A stretch of 64,000 nt of DNA, taken from positions 73,097,764 through 73,161,763 of the forward strand of contig JALMQS010000099.1 of the NCBI GenBank assembly GCA_024734495.1. Direction: 5' to 3'. The stretch comes from Forficula auricularia (lineage: Eukaryota; Arthropoda; Insecta; Dermaptera; Forficulidae). Of the stretch, positions 35,899 to 47,518 are shown piece by piece (positions within the stretch are counted from its first letter, which is position 1; the number at the start of each line of letters is the position of its first letter). Made by a program: the position numbers and the translations under genes. Under the pieces are notes generated by a model, which saw only the letters and a program-made list of their open reading frames with translations, was not told the origin of the DNA and searched no databases.

Positions 35899-35995
35899 GA
35901 GATTAAAGATTCTCCAAAAATAAATTCGTTTTATTTTTTTATATCTTAATGTGAAACCTACCAAGTATTTTTATCCAATAAATTAAATATTTAAT

Positions 35996-36476
35996 TTCTA
36001 TAAAGAATCAAGTGATAATGACCATGTCGGTCAGCTGTATTTATTAATCCCCTCCCCTATAGCTATTAATTCATTATCTCATTCCTCAATTCGCGAATAT
36101 GTGACATTCACCGTTGTGGTTTTCAGCTTGTGGTATCTTTTTGCTGGCTGGCTGGCTGACTCTATAGATACGTGCGCTGTCTCGCTCACTAATAAATCCT
36201 AAACAATAACAGTCATCGTTAAACTTGGAGGCATTCGATTTGTTTTGCCCTGAGGAAGGAAGCTTTTCTGCCGGCTATAAAAATGGTGGCAACCGGTGGC
36301 TGCTGCTGCTGCCTGGCTAGCCACCTCCTCCACCAATAAATGAAAAAAAAAAAACCTCGTTAACCGGTTCTTCCTATAGGTATCAACTCAACTCAACTCA
36401 ACTGGCCAGCTTGATGTGTCTATCTCTCTCCACACAGGTCTGGGATAAATGGATAAATACCACATTTCATGAAAAC

Positions 36477-36510
<34 letters not shown>

Positions 36511-37454
36511 AAATAAACGAGACGCGGACAATTGGATTCATTATAGTGGAATTCAATTCATTAAAATAAAAAATTAATAAAACATCAATGGCTAAAAAAG
36601 ATGAATTTGTTTTATTTCTGTTTCATTCAGAGCCCCCTTTTCATTTTAACTCTCTCTCTCTCTCTCTCTCTATTCTTTAATTAAAACATAAAATATGGCA
36701 TGATCATTATTATTATTATTATTATTTAAAATTAGAGCACGAAATATTGTCACAATCATGCACGAATAATTTAACAATATTCCGTTTATATTGCAAGAAA
36801 AATTATCTTCATTATTATATGATTAAAATGAGCAATTCTTGTATATATGTATATAGAATCGGTTTCTCGAAAACGGCTCTAACGATTTCGATGAATAATA
36901 AATAATAATAAATGTAGGGGGCGAGATAAACTTTTTACAATTCATCCCGGCGCGAGCACCCGTTTGTAGGGGGCGGGTTTCACCCCCTTGGCTCATAGGG
37001 GTGAAATAACACACGTATTTATTCTTTAATATATATTTATTTACAAAAGGGGGGTTTTACATTTTCGTGTCTAGGGGGTCATCGTGAAAACATCTTAAAA
37101 CATCGTTAATTAATACATCGTTATTGGTTACTTAAATCAACAACCATCTTTAAGCAAATCCCGTATTCAACTGACTGGCTTCCAGTTGCAACTCAAATTA
37201 CCCTCAGCAGCAACACATACACATACACACATGCATATGAGTGTCAGCCGACACAAGTTGTCATAATATTATTTATTACCGAAAGCTTTTAGCCGGGCCC
37301 GGAACCCAGAAGTCGGCCTTTAGAATGGACAATGGGTCGCAATCTCGTGACCGGGCACGTGCCAACCATATGCTCTTAATAAAACAGAAATCAAGAAAAT
37401 TCACTTAATTAAATACTTAATTAAACAATGAATTTCCCACATAAATAAATCTTT
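35996..37454. other. Single-copy intronic sequence with microsatellites
   Basis: (CA)n at 36479-36507, (CT)n at 36650-36672, (TTA)n at 36709-36726. A TATAAAAATGG near 36279 sits in a GC-richer patch (36130-36330), but promoter function cannot be shown. 36840-37020 has TE-like GGTTTCTCGAAAACGGCTCT. Confidence 0.4.
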
Positions 37455-37815
37455 ATTCTATAAGGTATTAAAATAAAATTTCCCGTAGAGTTAATGGTTT
37501 AAGAGTTATTTGTTCATTTTCATTCGTGCACCCCCCAAACCCCCTTTTGGGGTCAAAATATCAAAACGTTATATAGCTAAAAACGTAAGTTAGAAGACAT
37601 CTGATGTAAATATGAAATTTCATAATAATCCCTTCAGCCGTTTTTACGTGAATCGTGAGCAACTTTTCGCGGAACCCACGGAAACATACAGACAGACAGA
37701 CAGAAAGGAATTTTGTTGAGGGTGTTTTCGTTCATAACTTTGCTTGAAACGTGTGCAACCAAAATTTGGCGTGATTTGGAGCAATGTACAGACAAAACTT
37801 TAATTTTATATATAG
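37455..37815 (+). repeat. Interspersed repeat family RF (copy 2)
   Basis: CCCGTAGAGTTAATGGTTTA, ACCCCCCAAACCCCCTTTT, TCCCTTCAGCCGTTTTTACG, a (CAGA)n microsatellite and GAGGGTGTTTTCGTTCATAA in order. Confidence 0.8.
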
Positions 37816-37896
37816 ATTGTTATACGTTTTGTTTATTATTGTTATTTATTTATGGTTAATGATTATTATTTATTTGTTGATATTGTTTATAATTTA

Positions 37897-38112
37897 TTAT
37901 TTAAGTTTGGGGGGTCGGGTAGGCTAGGCGGTAGCATGTCAGCCAGCTAACCAAGAGGACCCGAGTTCGAATCCGGCTCGAGGCATCCGGCTAAAATCTG
38001 ACCCCGAGGTAGAGACAAATTTAAAAATAAAATAATTAGTATCGTAAATGGCTTATGGCTAGAAAGGCCGAAAAGCCAAAAAAAAAAAAAAAAAAAAAAA
38101 TTATTTAAGTTT
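37897..38112 (+). mobile_element. tRNA-derived SINE, copy 2, with 12-bp target duplication
   Basis: Element 37909-38100: A box TAGGCTAGGCGGTAGC, B box GAGTTCGAATCC, tail segment GGCTTATGGC, hairpin GGCCGAAAAGCC and poly(A). Flanked by exact TTATTTAAGTTT at 37897-37908 and 38101-38112, showing LINE-mediated insertion. Confidence 0.92.
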
Positions 38113-39439
38113 ACAATTAACATTTATTTGATTTTTTTTTGAATTTCAGCTTCGAATTAGAAAATAATTTCCTACAATTTTAGAATTATCATCAAATATA
38201 GGTACTTTTACCATTCGGTACCATATAATTGTGTGAAGGGATATTCTCAGTACTGACAAACAAACCATTTGATTTTTTTTACAATCTATATCCAATAATT
38301 TATAACCGGATAGCTGATTAAATAAATTTTTCTAGAACGATTAAAAGAAAAAAAACAAATTGATAGAATTGTGAAATAATATTTATGAATTTAAAATGTT
38401 TTAAAATTTACAAATTTTCATTTTTATGGAGTTTAGAAATTATTATCATCTGATCTTATTTAAATATGTGAGAATGAATTCATTTTTCCTAAGCGCCTGT
38501 ATATTGGCAACCCTAAGCTCACAGGGGCTTAATTTTATTAGTTTTTAAAACTCCGCCGCTAGGATCGCTAGTTACCATATTCAAAGCTTTTCTTTTTTTA
38601 GATCTATGTAACCCTTCTTTATCATCACTAGGGAAAAAAATTATTTAGGATCCTCTTTAGTATAAATTTATTTATTTATTTATTTTTAGGCTTTAATTCC
38701 TATTTTTCTCTCTCTTGTAAAGAACCTGACGGACGTAGGCTATATATATTTTTACACCTATAAATATAATAATTAAAATTTGAAAAAATATATAATATTT
38801 GTAAGTATTTATTTATTTATTTATAATGATTTTCCTTTGAAAATAGAAAAAACATATTTATAGGTATTTATTTTATTTAATTTGAATTCTGAAATTTAAG
38901 TAAATTATATTCAATTTCTAAATAAGTATGTAATTATTATTTACTTGAATAAAAAAAATACCTAAATGATTATAGAATAGAGAGTAAGTGAGAATTATTT
39001 TAATTATATATTTTCTATAACTACATACCTACTTAATAAGTATATAAAAATATAATTTATGATAGGGAAAAATTAAATCTTGATCACAACGGGAGATATT
39101 TATTATGTGGTAATAATCCAGCGATTACGCAACAAAGAATTAATCTTTACTGTTTATTAATTAGTAGATTGTAAATAACTATCTAGAAATCTTTTTTACT
39201 TTCTTTTTATTATCTTTTATTTATGTAGGTATACTCTCTATTCTGTTATTTAAAAATTATCCAGAACAGAATGTTATAGAAAGTTTGTTCTAGTGCCAAA
39301 CAAATTTCCAAAGCAAACAACGAGTAGGTATATCGTATGAACTGAAATTTAGCATACAATTTGAATTTAATAATTTTTTAGTGAAAAAGAAATAGTATTT
39401 TATTTATTAGTACCTGGATCACCGAGCGATGCTCGGTAA
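38113..39439. other. AT-rich intronic sequence
   Basis: (TTTA)n runs near 38673 and 38808; nothing else recognised. Confidence 0.45.
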
Positions 39440-39780
39440 TTTTTTGATTCAGTTAAAAGCGATATATTAATATTATTTTAATTTTAAATTCAGGTAAAAA
39501 GGTCGATTTTTAATTGCAGCCAAAATAAAATAAAATTGAAATAAAACTTAATTTATATTTTTACCAATGTTTTCATCCGCTATGGCCATCATCAAGACGT
39601 ATCACTGGCCACATGAATGTAATTGCAATTAAAAAAAATTAATATACACGGAGGTACGTTTCGTTGACCCTTTTAAAAAATCCTGAAGAAGGAGGGACGA
39701 TCCTTCGAATTGTCGGATTTTTTAAGAGAATAAAATTGATATTCGAATAAATTATTTTATAGAAAAATACCTTTAATTAA
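39440..39780 (+). repeat. Pseudo-LTR-like fragment
   Basis: Similar in order to 16650-16930 and ends with a ribozyme-like motif. Confidence 0.45.
39683..39714 (+). ncRNA. Hammerhead-like motif
   Basis: CTGAAGA, A, GGAGG.../...CCTTC with one G-T pair, GAATTGTC; the GAAAC box is altered. Confidence 0.3.
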
Positions 39781-39824
39781 TTAAATTGGCAAATTCTAAT
39801 GTATAATTATATTTCTTGTCATGG

Positions 39825-40560
39825 AAAATGCTGGATATCTATAAATCTAAGAGTTTTAACAAAAAACAGGCCCAAGTAAACGTTCAAGTCAACAAAATTT
39901 CCTAGAGAATGAGACAAGAATCATGTTTCTAGGATGAGTGGTTTTCATTTTATGAAAGAAAAATTGCGATTTTTTGGAAAAAATTGCAGTTTTTAAAAAC
40001 TTCAACAGCGGCACGTGTTACCATTTATCCAATTAAGATGAAACTTTGTTTGAATTGTAGCAAATTTAATCTAGTTTAAAAATCTACCTATAGAGTGGTT
40101 TTTGTCGAAAACGTGCTCCGTCATGGTCAAAATGGGAAAATATCGAAAACGGTTGTTGGCTGATCCCGGGGAGGGGGGGCTGTCGAGGTCGAAAACTTGG
40201 ATTTTGCGCTTGAACCTGAACGGTTGGTCGGAGAAATAATCTAAATCATTAAATTTGTAGAAAATTTTATGAACTTTCATTTTGAATAGAATGGTTATTT
40301 ACGAAAAGTTGATAGTTTTCGAGTTATAAGCGAAAAACCGCCAAAAAATGGAATTTTTCATCTTTTTTGTGCATTTTCTACGCAAAAAATCAGAACTACA
40401 CCAAAACTTTCACCATAGGGGACCATTTGAGAACAATTTGACTGGACTATATGAATAGTACACGCACCTGTGACAAATTTCATAAAGATTCGAGATGGTA
40501 AGGTAAATTTTGTTTGAAAAAAATTGTGTTGATTTGACCTGAAACGAACCCAGGTATACT
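39825..40560. repeat. Half copy of inverted-repeat family RE
   Basis: Matches the right arm of the 27570-28058 palindrome (ATGCTGGATATCTATAAATC, TTCCTAGAGAATGAGACAAG, CGAAAACGTGCTCC). It continues into sequence not in that palindrome (40200-40560). Confidence 0.65.
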
Positions 40561-40679
40561 AAAAATTAATTAAATAAGCTGACGTGTTCTGATGTGGCCA
40601 TCCACTTGACTTTACCATACAACCTGGCCCTCACTTATATTTAATATTTAATAAAATTATTTATAATCATGTAGGGAGG

Positions 40680-41045
40680 GGGTTAGTTTTTGCTTTTTAG
40701 ACTTCTGGGATCCCACTGATTATGTATACAAAATTTGGTTGAGTTTGGTCAAATGGCCAAGATTTTAATTTTTTGACCATGCACCACCCCCACCCCCATT
40801 TTGGGAGATTAGTTTTTGCATTTTTAGACTTCTGGGGGTCCACTGATTATGTATACAAAATTTGGTTGAGTTTGCTCAAACGCCTAGATTTTTAATTTTT
40901 ACCCCCCCCCCCCATTTTGGGCGGTTAGTTTTTCCATTTTTAGTCTTCTGGGGTCTCACTGATTATGTGTACAAAATTTGGTTGAGTTTGGTCAAATGGC
41001 CTAGATATTTAATTATTAACCCCCCTCACCCCCCTTAATTTTGGG
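40680..41045. repeat. Minisatellite of ~118 bp, three units
   Basis: Each unit: GGTTAGTTTTTGC, TTTTTAGACTTCTGGG, ACTGATTATGTATACAAAAT, TTGGTTGAGTTTGGTCAAA and a C-rich end. Units begin near 40681, 40807 and 40921. The same unit occurs at 45480-45830 and, inverted, at 44455-44570. Confidence 0.85.
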
Positions 41046-41400
41046 TCGATATGCACCAAAATCTAATCAGTTCTTAATCTCAATGGACCAAAACTAGGTG
41101 CGAAATTTGGTTTCGTTATTCACACTAGTTTTTGAGCTAGCTCGTCCACAAAATTTGGTAACGCACAGACTAACTAACTAACAGACATTTTGACAAAACA
41201 ATTATTATCTCGAAAAATATAATTTTTTCGATGTTCACTTTTAGAGCTTTCTTGTAGAGCGAAATGCCATGGTTTTGCTCAATTTTTTTAATCAAAATAG
41301 TTTCAGCCGTTTTTGAGATATTTCGAAAAAAAGAAGGAAAAAAAACACTTTTTTCATGCACGATTACAATACTTGACCATACCCTGTATGGTAAAGTAAA
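41046..41400 (-). repeat. Interspersed repeat family RD (copy 1)
   Basis: Complement of 44090-44345: GATATGCACCAAAATCTAAT, AACTAGTTTTTGAGCTAGCTC-type blocks, TTTTGACAAAACAATTATTA and CATGCACGATTACAATACTT. Confidence 0.75.
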
Positions 41401-42651
41401 AAGAAAATAAAAATATATGTGAGCCCTGAGCCTCATCCACATAAGCTCACGGGGGAAGTAAAATTTCTTTAGCCGTAGATGTTATTGAAATAATTTAAAT
41501 TTCCTAATTTTAATAAATTTTATTAGTCATCAAATATTAGTGGGTTTTAAAAAAATTATTTTTCCTATATTGAATCATTTCCCCCTTATTGTAACAAAAA
41601 AAATAATCAAACAGATACCTACGTCGCTAAAGAAGTTTCACTTCAATAAATTTTGTTAAAGAAGTTTCACTTCAATAAATTTTGTTAATAGGAAATAGTT
41701 CATATCAGTTTAAGTATTTCTAATTAAACAACGACCGTTTCGAGACGAGATAAGGGTGTTCAACTTTCCAATCCTTGATAAAGTTGCTGTTGCTGTTGTT
41801 GATGTTTTTTTTTCAAACCCGAAAAGAACTAACTATACCAACAACAAAATCTTGTGGAAATTGTTGTTTATTACATTTTCGATAACACGCTACCGTTTTC
41901 TTCCCACTCTCTTTCTCTCTTATATCTTCACGATTATCGATAAAAACATCCAAACCACACACACACACACAGACACAAGGCATCTTTTATTTGCCCATCA
42001 CACTATCTTCTTCTTTTTCCAATATTTGAATTTATTTTTCAAATAGATTCAAGAAGAACTTAACAGAGAGTTGATAGATATAATCGACCCCCCTTCCTCT
42101 CTTTTTTTTGACCCCCCACCTGCTGTCTATGAAATTAATTATCAGATAAATTTATTATCCAATATATTAGATGTTGTTGGATTTCTCTCTCTCTCTCTCT
42201 TTGGTTGGTTATCGAGGAGGAGGATGGACCATTAAGCTCTCTTGAGCACGCACACACACACACACACAGATATATGTTCATCTTCTGAAGTTGAAGCTGA
42301 GAGTATTTGAGGCACAGACACGCATCAGCATCCACAACAGAAGGGAAATACTAATATCGTTTATCTTGTCTTGTTGATAACTGGCAGGGGGCCCACCACC
42401 ACATCACACCTTTAATCAATTCAATTAATTTTGATATTAAATTAAAGAAAATATTACATCTCAAAAGACAGACCTTGAACATGTCAAATTATATATTTAT
42501 TTATTTGTTGTTTTTTTTGCTAGGTTATATCATTTGTTTAATTTTTTATTTCTATACTAATCTAAAACAAGTTAAACTTAATAATATTAAGTGGGAGATA
42601 AATTTAACCGAATTTATCGAACGGAGAATTTACCACTGCTTGAAGCTTAAT
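41401..42651. other. Mostly single-copy intronic sequence
   Basis: 41490-41555 relates to family RG; (CA)n at 41958-41971 and 42249-42267, (CT)n at 42184-42201. No domain in the open frames at 41756, 42135 or 42475. Confidence 0.4.
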
Positions 42652-42726
42652 AAAGATAAGAGTTGAAGGAGACAATAAAAGAGTGTGTCTTCTGCTGGAA
42701 TTATAAATTTTATTTATTTATAACGA

Positions 42727-42761
42727 GACTATAGTTTCGAGGGCTTTGCCCTCTTCATCAG
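42727..42761 (-). ncRNA. Hammerhead-like ribozyme motif
   Basis: Minus strand CTGATGA, A, GAGGGC-AAA-GCCCTC, GAAAC-TATA-GTC: stem III AC/GT closes a TATA loop, with cleavage expected after GTC. Confidence 0.6.
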
Positions 42762-42914
42762 TCTATTACAATGTATTCACAGGAATTAATTTATGAATGA
42801 AAGTTTTACATTTTTCATGTGTTAAGGTTATAAATTGGTAATTTATAACCTTAACACATGAAAAATGTAAAACTTTCATTCATAAATTAATTCCTGTGAA
42901 TACATTGTAATAGA

Positions 42915-42949
42915 CTGATGAAGAGGGCAAAGCCCTCGAAACTATAGTC
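42915..42949 (+). ncRNA. Hammerhead-like ribozyme motif
   Basis: Same motif on the other arm, all core bases intact apart from the extra A between the core and stem II. Confidence 0.6.
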
Positions 42950-43067
42950 TCGTTATAAATAAATAAAATTTATAATTCCAGCAGAAGACACACTCTTTTA
43001 TTGTCTCCTTCAATATATAAAAATTCTGCTACTCTCGGCAAAAACTTTCAATTTAAAGATAAGAGTA

Positions 43068-43280
43068 AATAAATATTTTATTTAATATGGATTTACTATG
43101 AGTTAAGGATACTGGGTCACTTATTTCACATTTAAAATTAAAAAATTAAAAGATATAAATTTTTTTTTCTTTTTTAATATATATATTTTGGGCTATCAAC
43201 CCATCTTCAGGAAATACAGAAAGTAACTGATTTATTTACTCTTATCTTTATTAAAGATGTTTCACCTTGCACTAACACCA
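43068..43280. repeat. Older pseudo-LTR fragment flanking the palindrome
   Basis: TTTACTATGAGTTAAGGATA also occurs at 55430-55500; contains a minus ribozyme-like motif at 43181-43210. Confidence 0.5.
43181..43210 (-). ncRNA. Hammerhead-like motif, G12 position mutated
   Basis: Minus strand CTGAAGA, T, GGGTTGATAGCCC, AAAAT in place of GAAAT. Confidence 0.3.
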
Positions 43281-44089
43281 CAATCTCTACTGACTGCTTG
43301 AAGCCCCTAAAAACTTAGTAAATTGGATATTGGATTGTATCTAACTTTCTGAGCTTTGGCTCGTGATCCCGGCTTCTTTCCTTGTACTCTGTTCTTTTCA
43401 CGATGGAGGGGCCAGCCCATACAGGCCTTTAAGGGATGGACCTTCTGGTGTATCTCCTTCTCACATCAATATCATTAAGGTAGTTGTTCCGCCAAATGTG
43501 TTTTCTTAGAATTTTTCTAAAATTTAGATAAATTATTATTTAAATACTTGTGCATCGATTGGTGACAAAACGAAATATATGAACAATACAGTTCCGGAGA
43601 TGTTAAATTTCAAAAATCGAGTTTGTCGGGCTCTTTAGCATTGCACTATACGTGATATCGAAAAATTTACATACATATTTAATTATAATTAAGAAACCGT
43701 TCTTACCATTTTTATAAAAAAACCAAACCAATACATATTTTAAGACAATTTTGATTCATAGTTACAACACAGTTTCTGAGATAATAAGGAATAAATAATG
43801 AAAAATGTATTAAAAAAAATTCTAACTAAAAACATTTTGGCAACAGCGCATTTATTTAACCAGCGAAAGAGAGAGTAGAAAGTGGAAAGCGCGCGTGCGC
43901 TAGATTTTTTCAAAATTATAATTTTCATAAGATGTAACGTAGGCGTTGATTACATTTGTTAAAAAATAACAAAACGATTTTTATAGAAATTTTTGAAAAC
44001 ATTATTATTTTTATTATTATTAGTTTACTCTTTAAAGTATATAAGTTTAATTTTTTTTCTGGATAAGGGTAATAATTTTTTACTTTACC
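43281..44089. other. Intronic sequence, nothing recognised
   Basis: No coding or repeat evidence. Confidence 0.4.
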
Positions 44090-44690
44090 ATACAGGGTGT
44101 ATGGTCAAGTATTGTAATCGTGCATGAAAGAAGCGTTTTTTTTCTTCTTTTTTTCGAAATAATAATTGTTTTGTCAAAATGTCTGCTAGTCTGTGCAGAG
44201 GTCTGTGCGTTACCAAATTTTTGTGGACGAGCTAGCTCAAAAACTAGTGTGAATATCAAAACCAAATTTCACAAGTAGTTTTGGTCCATTGAGATTAAGA
44301 GCTGATTAGATTTTGGTGCATATCGACCCAAAATTAAGGGGGGAAGGGAGGGGGTTAAAATTTATAATCTTTTCAAACTAAAAAAACCAAGAAAAATGAA
44401 ATATACTATAAAATAAACTTATAATAATGAAAATAATTTTTTTCTGGGGCCAAAATTGGGGGGGGGGGGGCAAAAATATCTAGGCCATTTTAGCAAACTC
44501 AACCAAATTTTGTATACCTACATAATCAATGGGCCCCAGTAGCTTAAAAATCCAAAAACTACCCCCCCCCCCCTACATGATTATCAATAATTTTATTAAA
44601 TATAAATATAAGAGAGGGGCCAGGGCGTATTTTACCATAAAGTCAAGTGGATGGCCACATCGGAACGTGCCAATTTTTTTCGTCTGAACT
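44090..44690 (+). repeat. Interspersed repeat family RD (copy 2)
   Basis: Starts TTTACCATACAGGGTGTATG and runs through GTATTGTAATCGTGCATGAA, a G-rich tract (44459-44470) and one inverted minisatellite unit, ending near GATGGCCACATCGGAACGTG. 40600-40640 is the corresponding opposite end of the first copy. Confidence 0.75.
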
Positions 44691-45225
44691 GTCAGGGAAA
44701 AACATTTTCGAGCATGATTATTTCTAATCGAATGTTTCAATTGACTTAGTAAAGAAAATATGAATATAATATAAAACGATATAATATAAAATGTATTTTA
44801 TCTGTCATTTTAATGTCATGTATAAAAATATTGAATCTCTTACAATGATGCCAAATTTGTCAAACGAGCACGGGATTGGCTAGATTTGGTACATAAACAG
44901 CAAAAAGTTTTGGCCTTATGAGCTATGAACCCTTATTGTCTGTTCTATATACTCTAGCATTAACTTTTGGGTGGTATTGTTGCGAAACAACTACCTTAAA
45001 AAAAATAACATTTTTTTCAATTTCGTTATGTACCTACTTATTTAATAAAATCACTAATAACAATTTTTTTTAAAAATTTAATCATTTATATAGTCTCGAG
45101 TACCTACTACTAAAATCAAGAGAGGTGGTCAACTACTTTCTTTATTCATTGATTTAATTTTAAGCAGGAGTAAAGTAAATATAAATATGATGTGACTTGT
45201 AATATTAAATCTAATATAATATAAG
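44691..45225. other. AT-rich intronic sequence
   Basis: Nothing recognised. 45130-45200 is repeated at 46040-46110 (AAGTAAATATAAATATGATG). Confidence 0.4.
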
Positions 45226-45980
45226 GGTGGGACATAAAGATCTCCCACATTTTGAAGAGATATAAAAAAATGGAAAAATTTAACTAGAAAAAAAACTGAA
45301 TATATTTTTGAAAAGAACATAAAATATATTTTTTTTAATGTGTTTTAAACATTTTTAGACAAAAAAAGGGGGGGGGTCAAAAATAAAAATTCTAGCCCTT
45401 TCGACCAAACTCAACCAAATTTTGTATACATATTCTGTGAAGAAGGCTCGAAATGCAAAAACTAACCACCAAAATTGAAAATTCCAGCTCTTTCGATCGA
45501 ACTATGTATACAAATTGGTTAGTTTATGCATTCTAGCCTTCTGGGGTCCACAGAATATGTATACAAAATTTGGTTGAGTTTGGTCAAAAGGGCTAAATTT
45601 CATTCTTGACCGTTTTGGGTGGTTAGTTTTTGCATCTCTAGCTTTCTGGGGTCACAGAATTTATATAAAATTTGGTTGAGTTTGGTCAAAAGGGCTAGAA
45701 TTTTCATTCTTGACCGTTTTGGGTGGTTAGTTTTTGCATCTCTAGCCTTCTGGGGGTCCACAGAATTTGTATACAAAATTTGGTTGAGTTTGGTCAAAAG
45801 GGCTAGAATTTTCATTCTTGACCCCCCTCCCCCTTTTTTTGTCTGATAATGTTTAAAATACATTTAAAAAAAATTTATTCTATGTTCTTTTCAAAAATAT
45901 ATTCAGTTTTTTCTAGTTAAATTTTTCATTTTTTTTTTTATACCTCTTCAAAATGGGTTAGATCTTTATGCCCCACCCTG
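45226..45980. repeat. Palindrome enclosing minisatellite units
   Basis: Outer arms about 45226-45375 and 45835-45980 are complementary (GAACATAAAATATATTTTTT against its complement). The interior has about 110-bp units in inverted (45375-45480) and direct (45480-45830) order. Confidence 0.75.
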
Positions 45981-46289
45981 AAGTTTCGAGTACTAAATAC
46001 TAGAAAATCAAAGAATTAGAACAAAAAAAAAAAAGCTATTTTTTATTTTCTTTATTCATTCATTTAATTTTAAGTAGAAGTAAAGTAAATATAAATATGA
46101 TGTGACTTTTAATATTAAATAATAAGTAGGTAGGTATAGTATCAATAAATAAATTATGAATTGCATAGATACATATTAAATTAGAACAGAAGTACATGTT
46201 TATTTATTTTCTATATCTATAATAATAATAATGAATATATTGTTGTTGCCATGGCAACTTAATTAGCATGAATTAATTAGTTTAGATAC

Positions 46290-46799
46290 CATATATCCAG
46301 GGGCGGATTTAAGAGACCCAGGGCCCCTAGGCACTTGGACATTTGCCCCCCCCCCCCCACCATCTCGAAGCTATTTTGAAAATTTAGCAAATTAAATGCA
46401 CTAGTACAGAACACATTTTTTTTTTATTTATTCAAGAACATTGTATTTGTAGGAGCATCTAGCCTTTTTAATGTACAATATTAGGCCAATTTAATTACAA
46501 AGAAAATAAACAATATGATACAAACAGATCAAGTAAGAGAAAAAAAATTTAAAAAGGGAAACAACAATTATATGGAACAAAAACAATAAATATACTGAAT
46601 ATAGAGAAAAAGAATAAAAACTAAAAAATGACAGCGATATTAGTTTAGCCAGAGATTGTGATTGCATACTTGTATGATATTTGTAATGCCTGTTGTAGAT
46701 CCCTTGTGTTCTTTTTAGGTTGAAAAAAAAGATTCCGCAACCGGGGCCCCCAGGCCCGGGCCTTGTGGCCCTAGGCGGAAATCCAGCACTGCATATATC
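46290..46799. mobile_element. hAT-type element with exact 8-bp target duplication
   Basis: Element 46298-46791 begins CAGGGGCGGATTTAAG and ends CGGAAATCCAGCACTG, with subterminal GGGCCC-rich inverted segments. It is flanked by CATATATC at 46290-46297 and 46792-46799. Interior has no recognisable transposase. Confidence 0.9.
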
Positions 46800-47317
46800 A
46801 TAATATTTTGAAAAATTTTGAAAATGCAATAATTTGATGCGTTTTATTAAAGAATTGTATTTATTTATTTTTTCTATTTCAATGTAAAAAAAAAAAATTA
46901 TATGGAGAAACAAAGAGGGTGTCCACTGCTTGAAGGTATTAGATTAATATTAGTTTAGATCTGGGAAGGTATTAGATTAATAAAAGGAGAAAAGAACCCA
47001 AAATTAATTAGCGCAATCGAATCTTTAGAAATTTTGAAATCATTCAATAGAAATTCAAAACTTTGCTTGAACAATCAAATAGAGCTGTCAAATAGTAATC
47101 TGCTGAAGATGTTTGCTAACAAAAGATAAAAGAAAAAAGAAAAACCCTTCTATTGTCAACCTTTCTCGTTGTAAAATAAGGAGAATATATTTGAATGTGA
47201 ACCGAAAAGAAAATGTCTTTGTTGGTTACAGGTCGACCACCAGTGATGAAAGAACACCAAGTTTTCAATATCCATATGATATTGAGTCCATGAAAAACAT
47301 TTATAATTGAAGAAAGA

Positions 47318-47352
47318 CTGATGATGAAGACCAAGTCTTCGAAACTATAGTC
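47318..47352 (+). ncRNA. Hammerhead-like ribozyme motif, distinct stem II
   Basis: CTGATGA, T, GAAGAC-CAA-GTCTTC (6 perfect pairs of different sequence from other copies), GAAAC-TATA-GTC. Good covariation evidence. Confidence 0.6.
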
Positions 47353-47518
47353 TCAAACAAATAAATAATATATATATACAGATATATCATCTCGATATAT
47401 ATGTGTGTATGTTTATTTGCATCAAGCAGAGGACAACCTCTTTGTTTCTCCTTGTTAATTAACAACTCTGCTACGCTCGGCAAAACAAAAACTTTTCAAT
47501 TAAAAAATTATATACTGC

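Larger units (their letters stand above)
34575..35995 (+). mobile_element. Penelope-like element: inverted pseudo-LTRs around a GIY-YIG frame
   Basis: Arms at about 34590-34790 and 35825-35980 are complementary (AATAAATTCGTTTTATTTTT against its complement). Each arm contains a hammerhead-like motif. Between them lie a truncated GIY-YIG frame and a 137-bp tandem array. Reverse transcriptase is absent. Confidence 0.8.
42652..43067. mobile_element. Palindromic pseudo-LTR pair with 12-bp target duplication
   Basis: Element 42664-43055 (392 bp) is a near-perfect palindrome centred near 42840, bounded by exact AAAGATAAGAGT at 42652-42663 and 43056-43067. Both arms contain an intact ribozyme-like motif. 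This shows the head-to-head pair was inserted as a unit. Confidence 0.88.

Noticed and set aside
36230..36340. Alternative frizzled promoter at the TATAAAAATGG site
   Set aside because: A single TATA-like word in a GC-richer patch without initiator, exon or splice evidence.
42475..42666. Small membrane protein of 63 codons
   Set aside because: Frame runs into the 12-bp target duplication of the palindromic insertion and has no conserved feature.
46491..46913. 140-codon minus open frame
   Set aside because: Crosses the boundary of the hAT element (46791) and its target duplication; low-complexity F/Y/I-rich residues and no domain.
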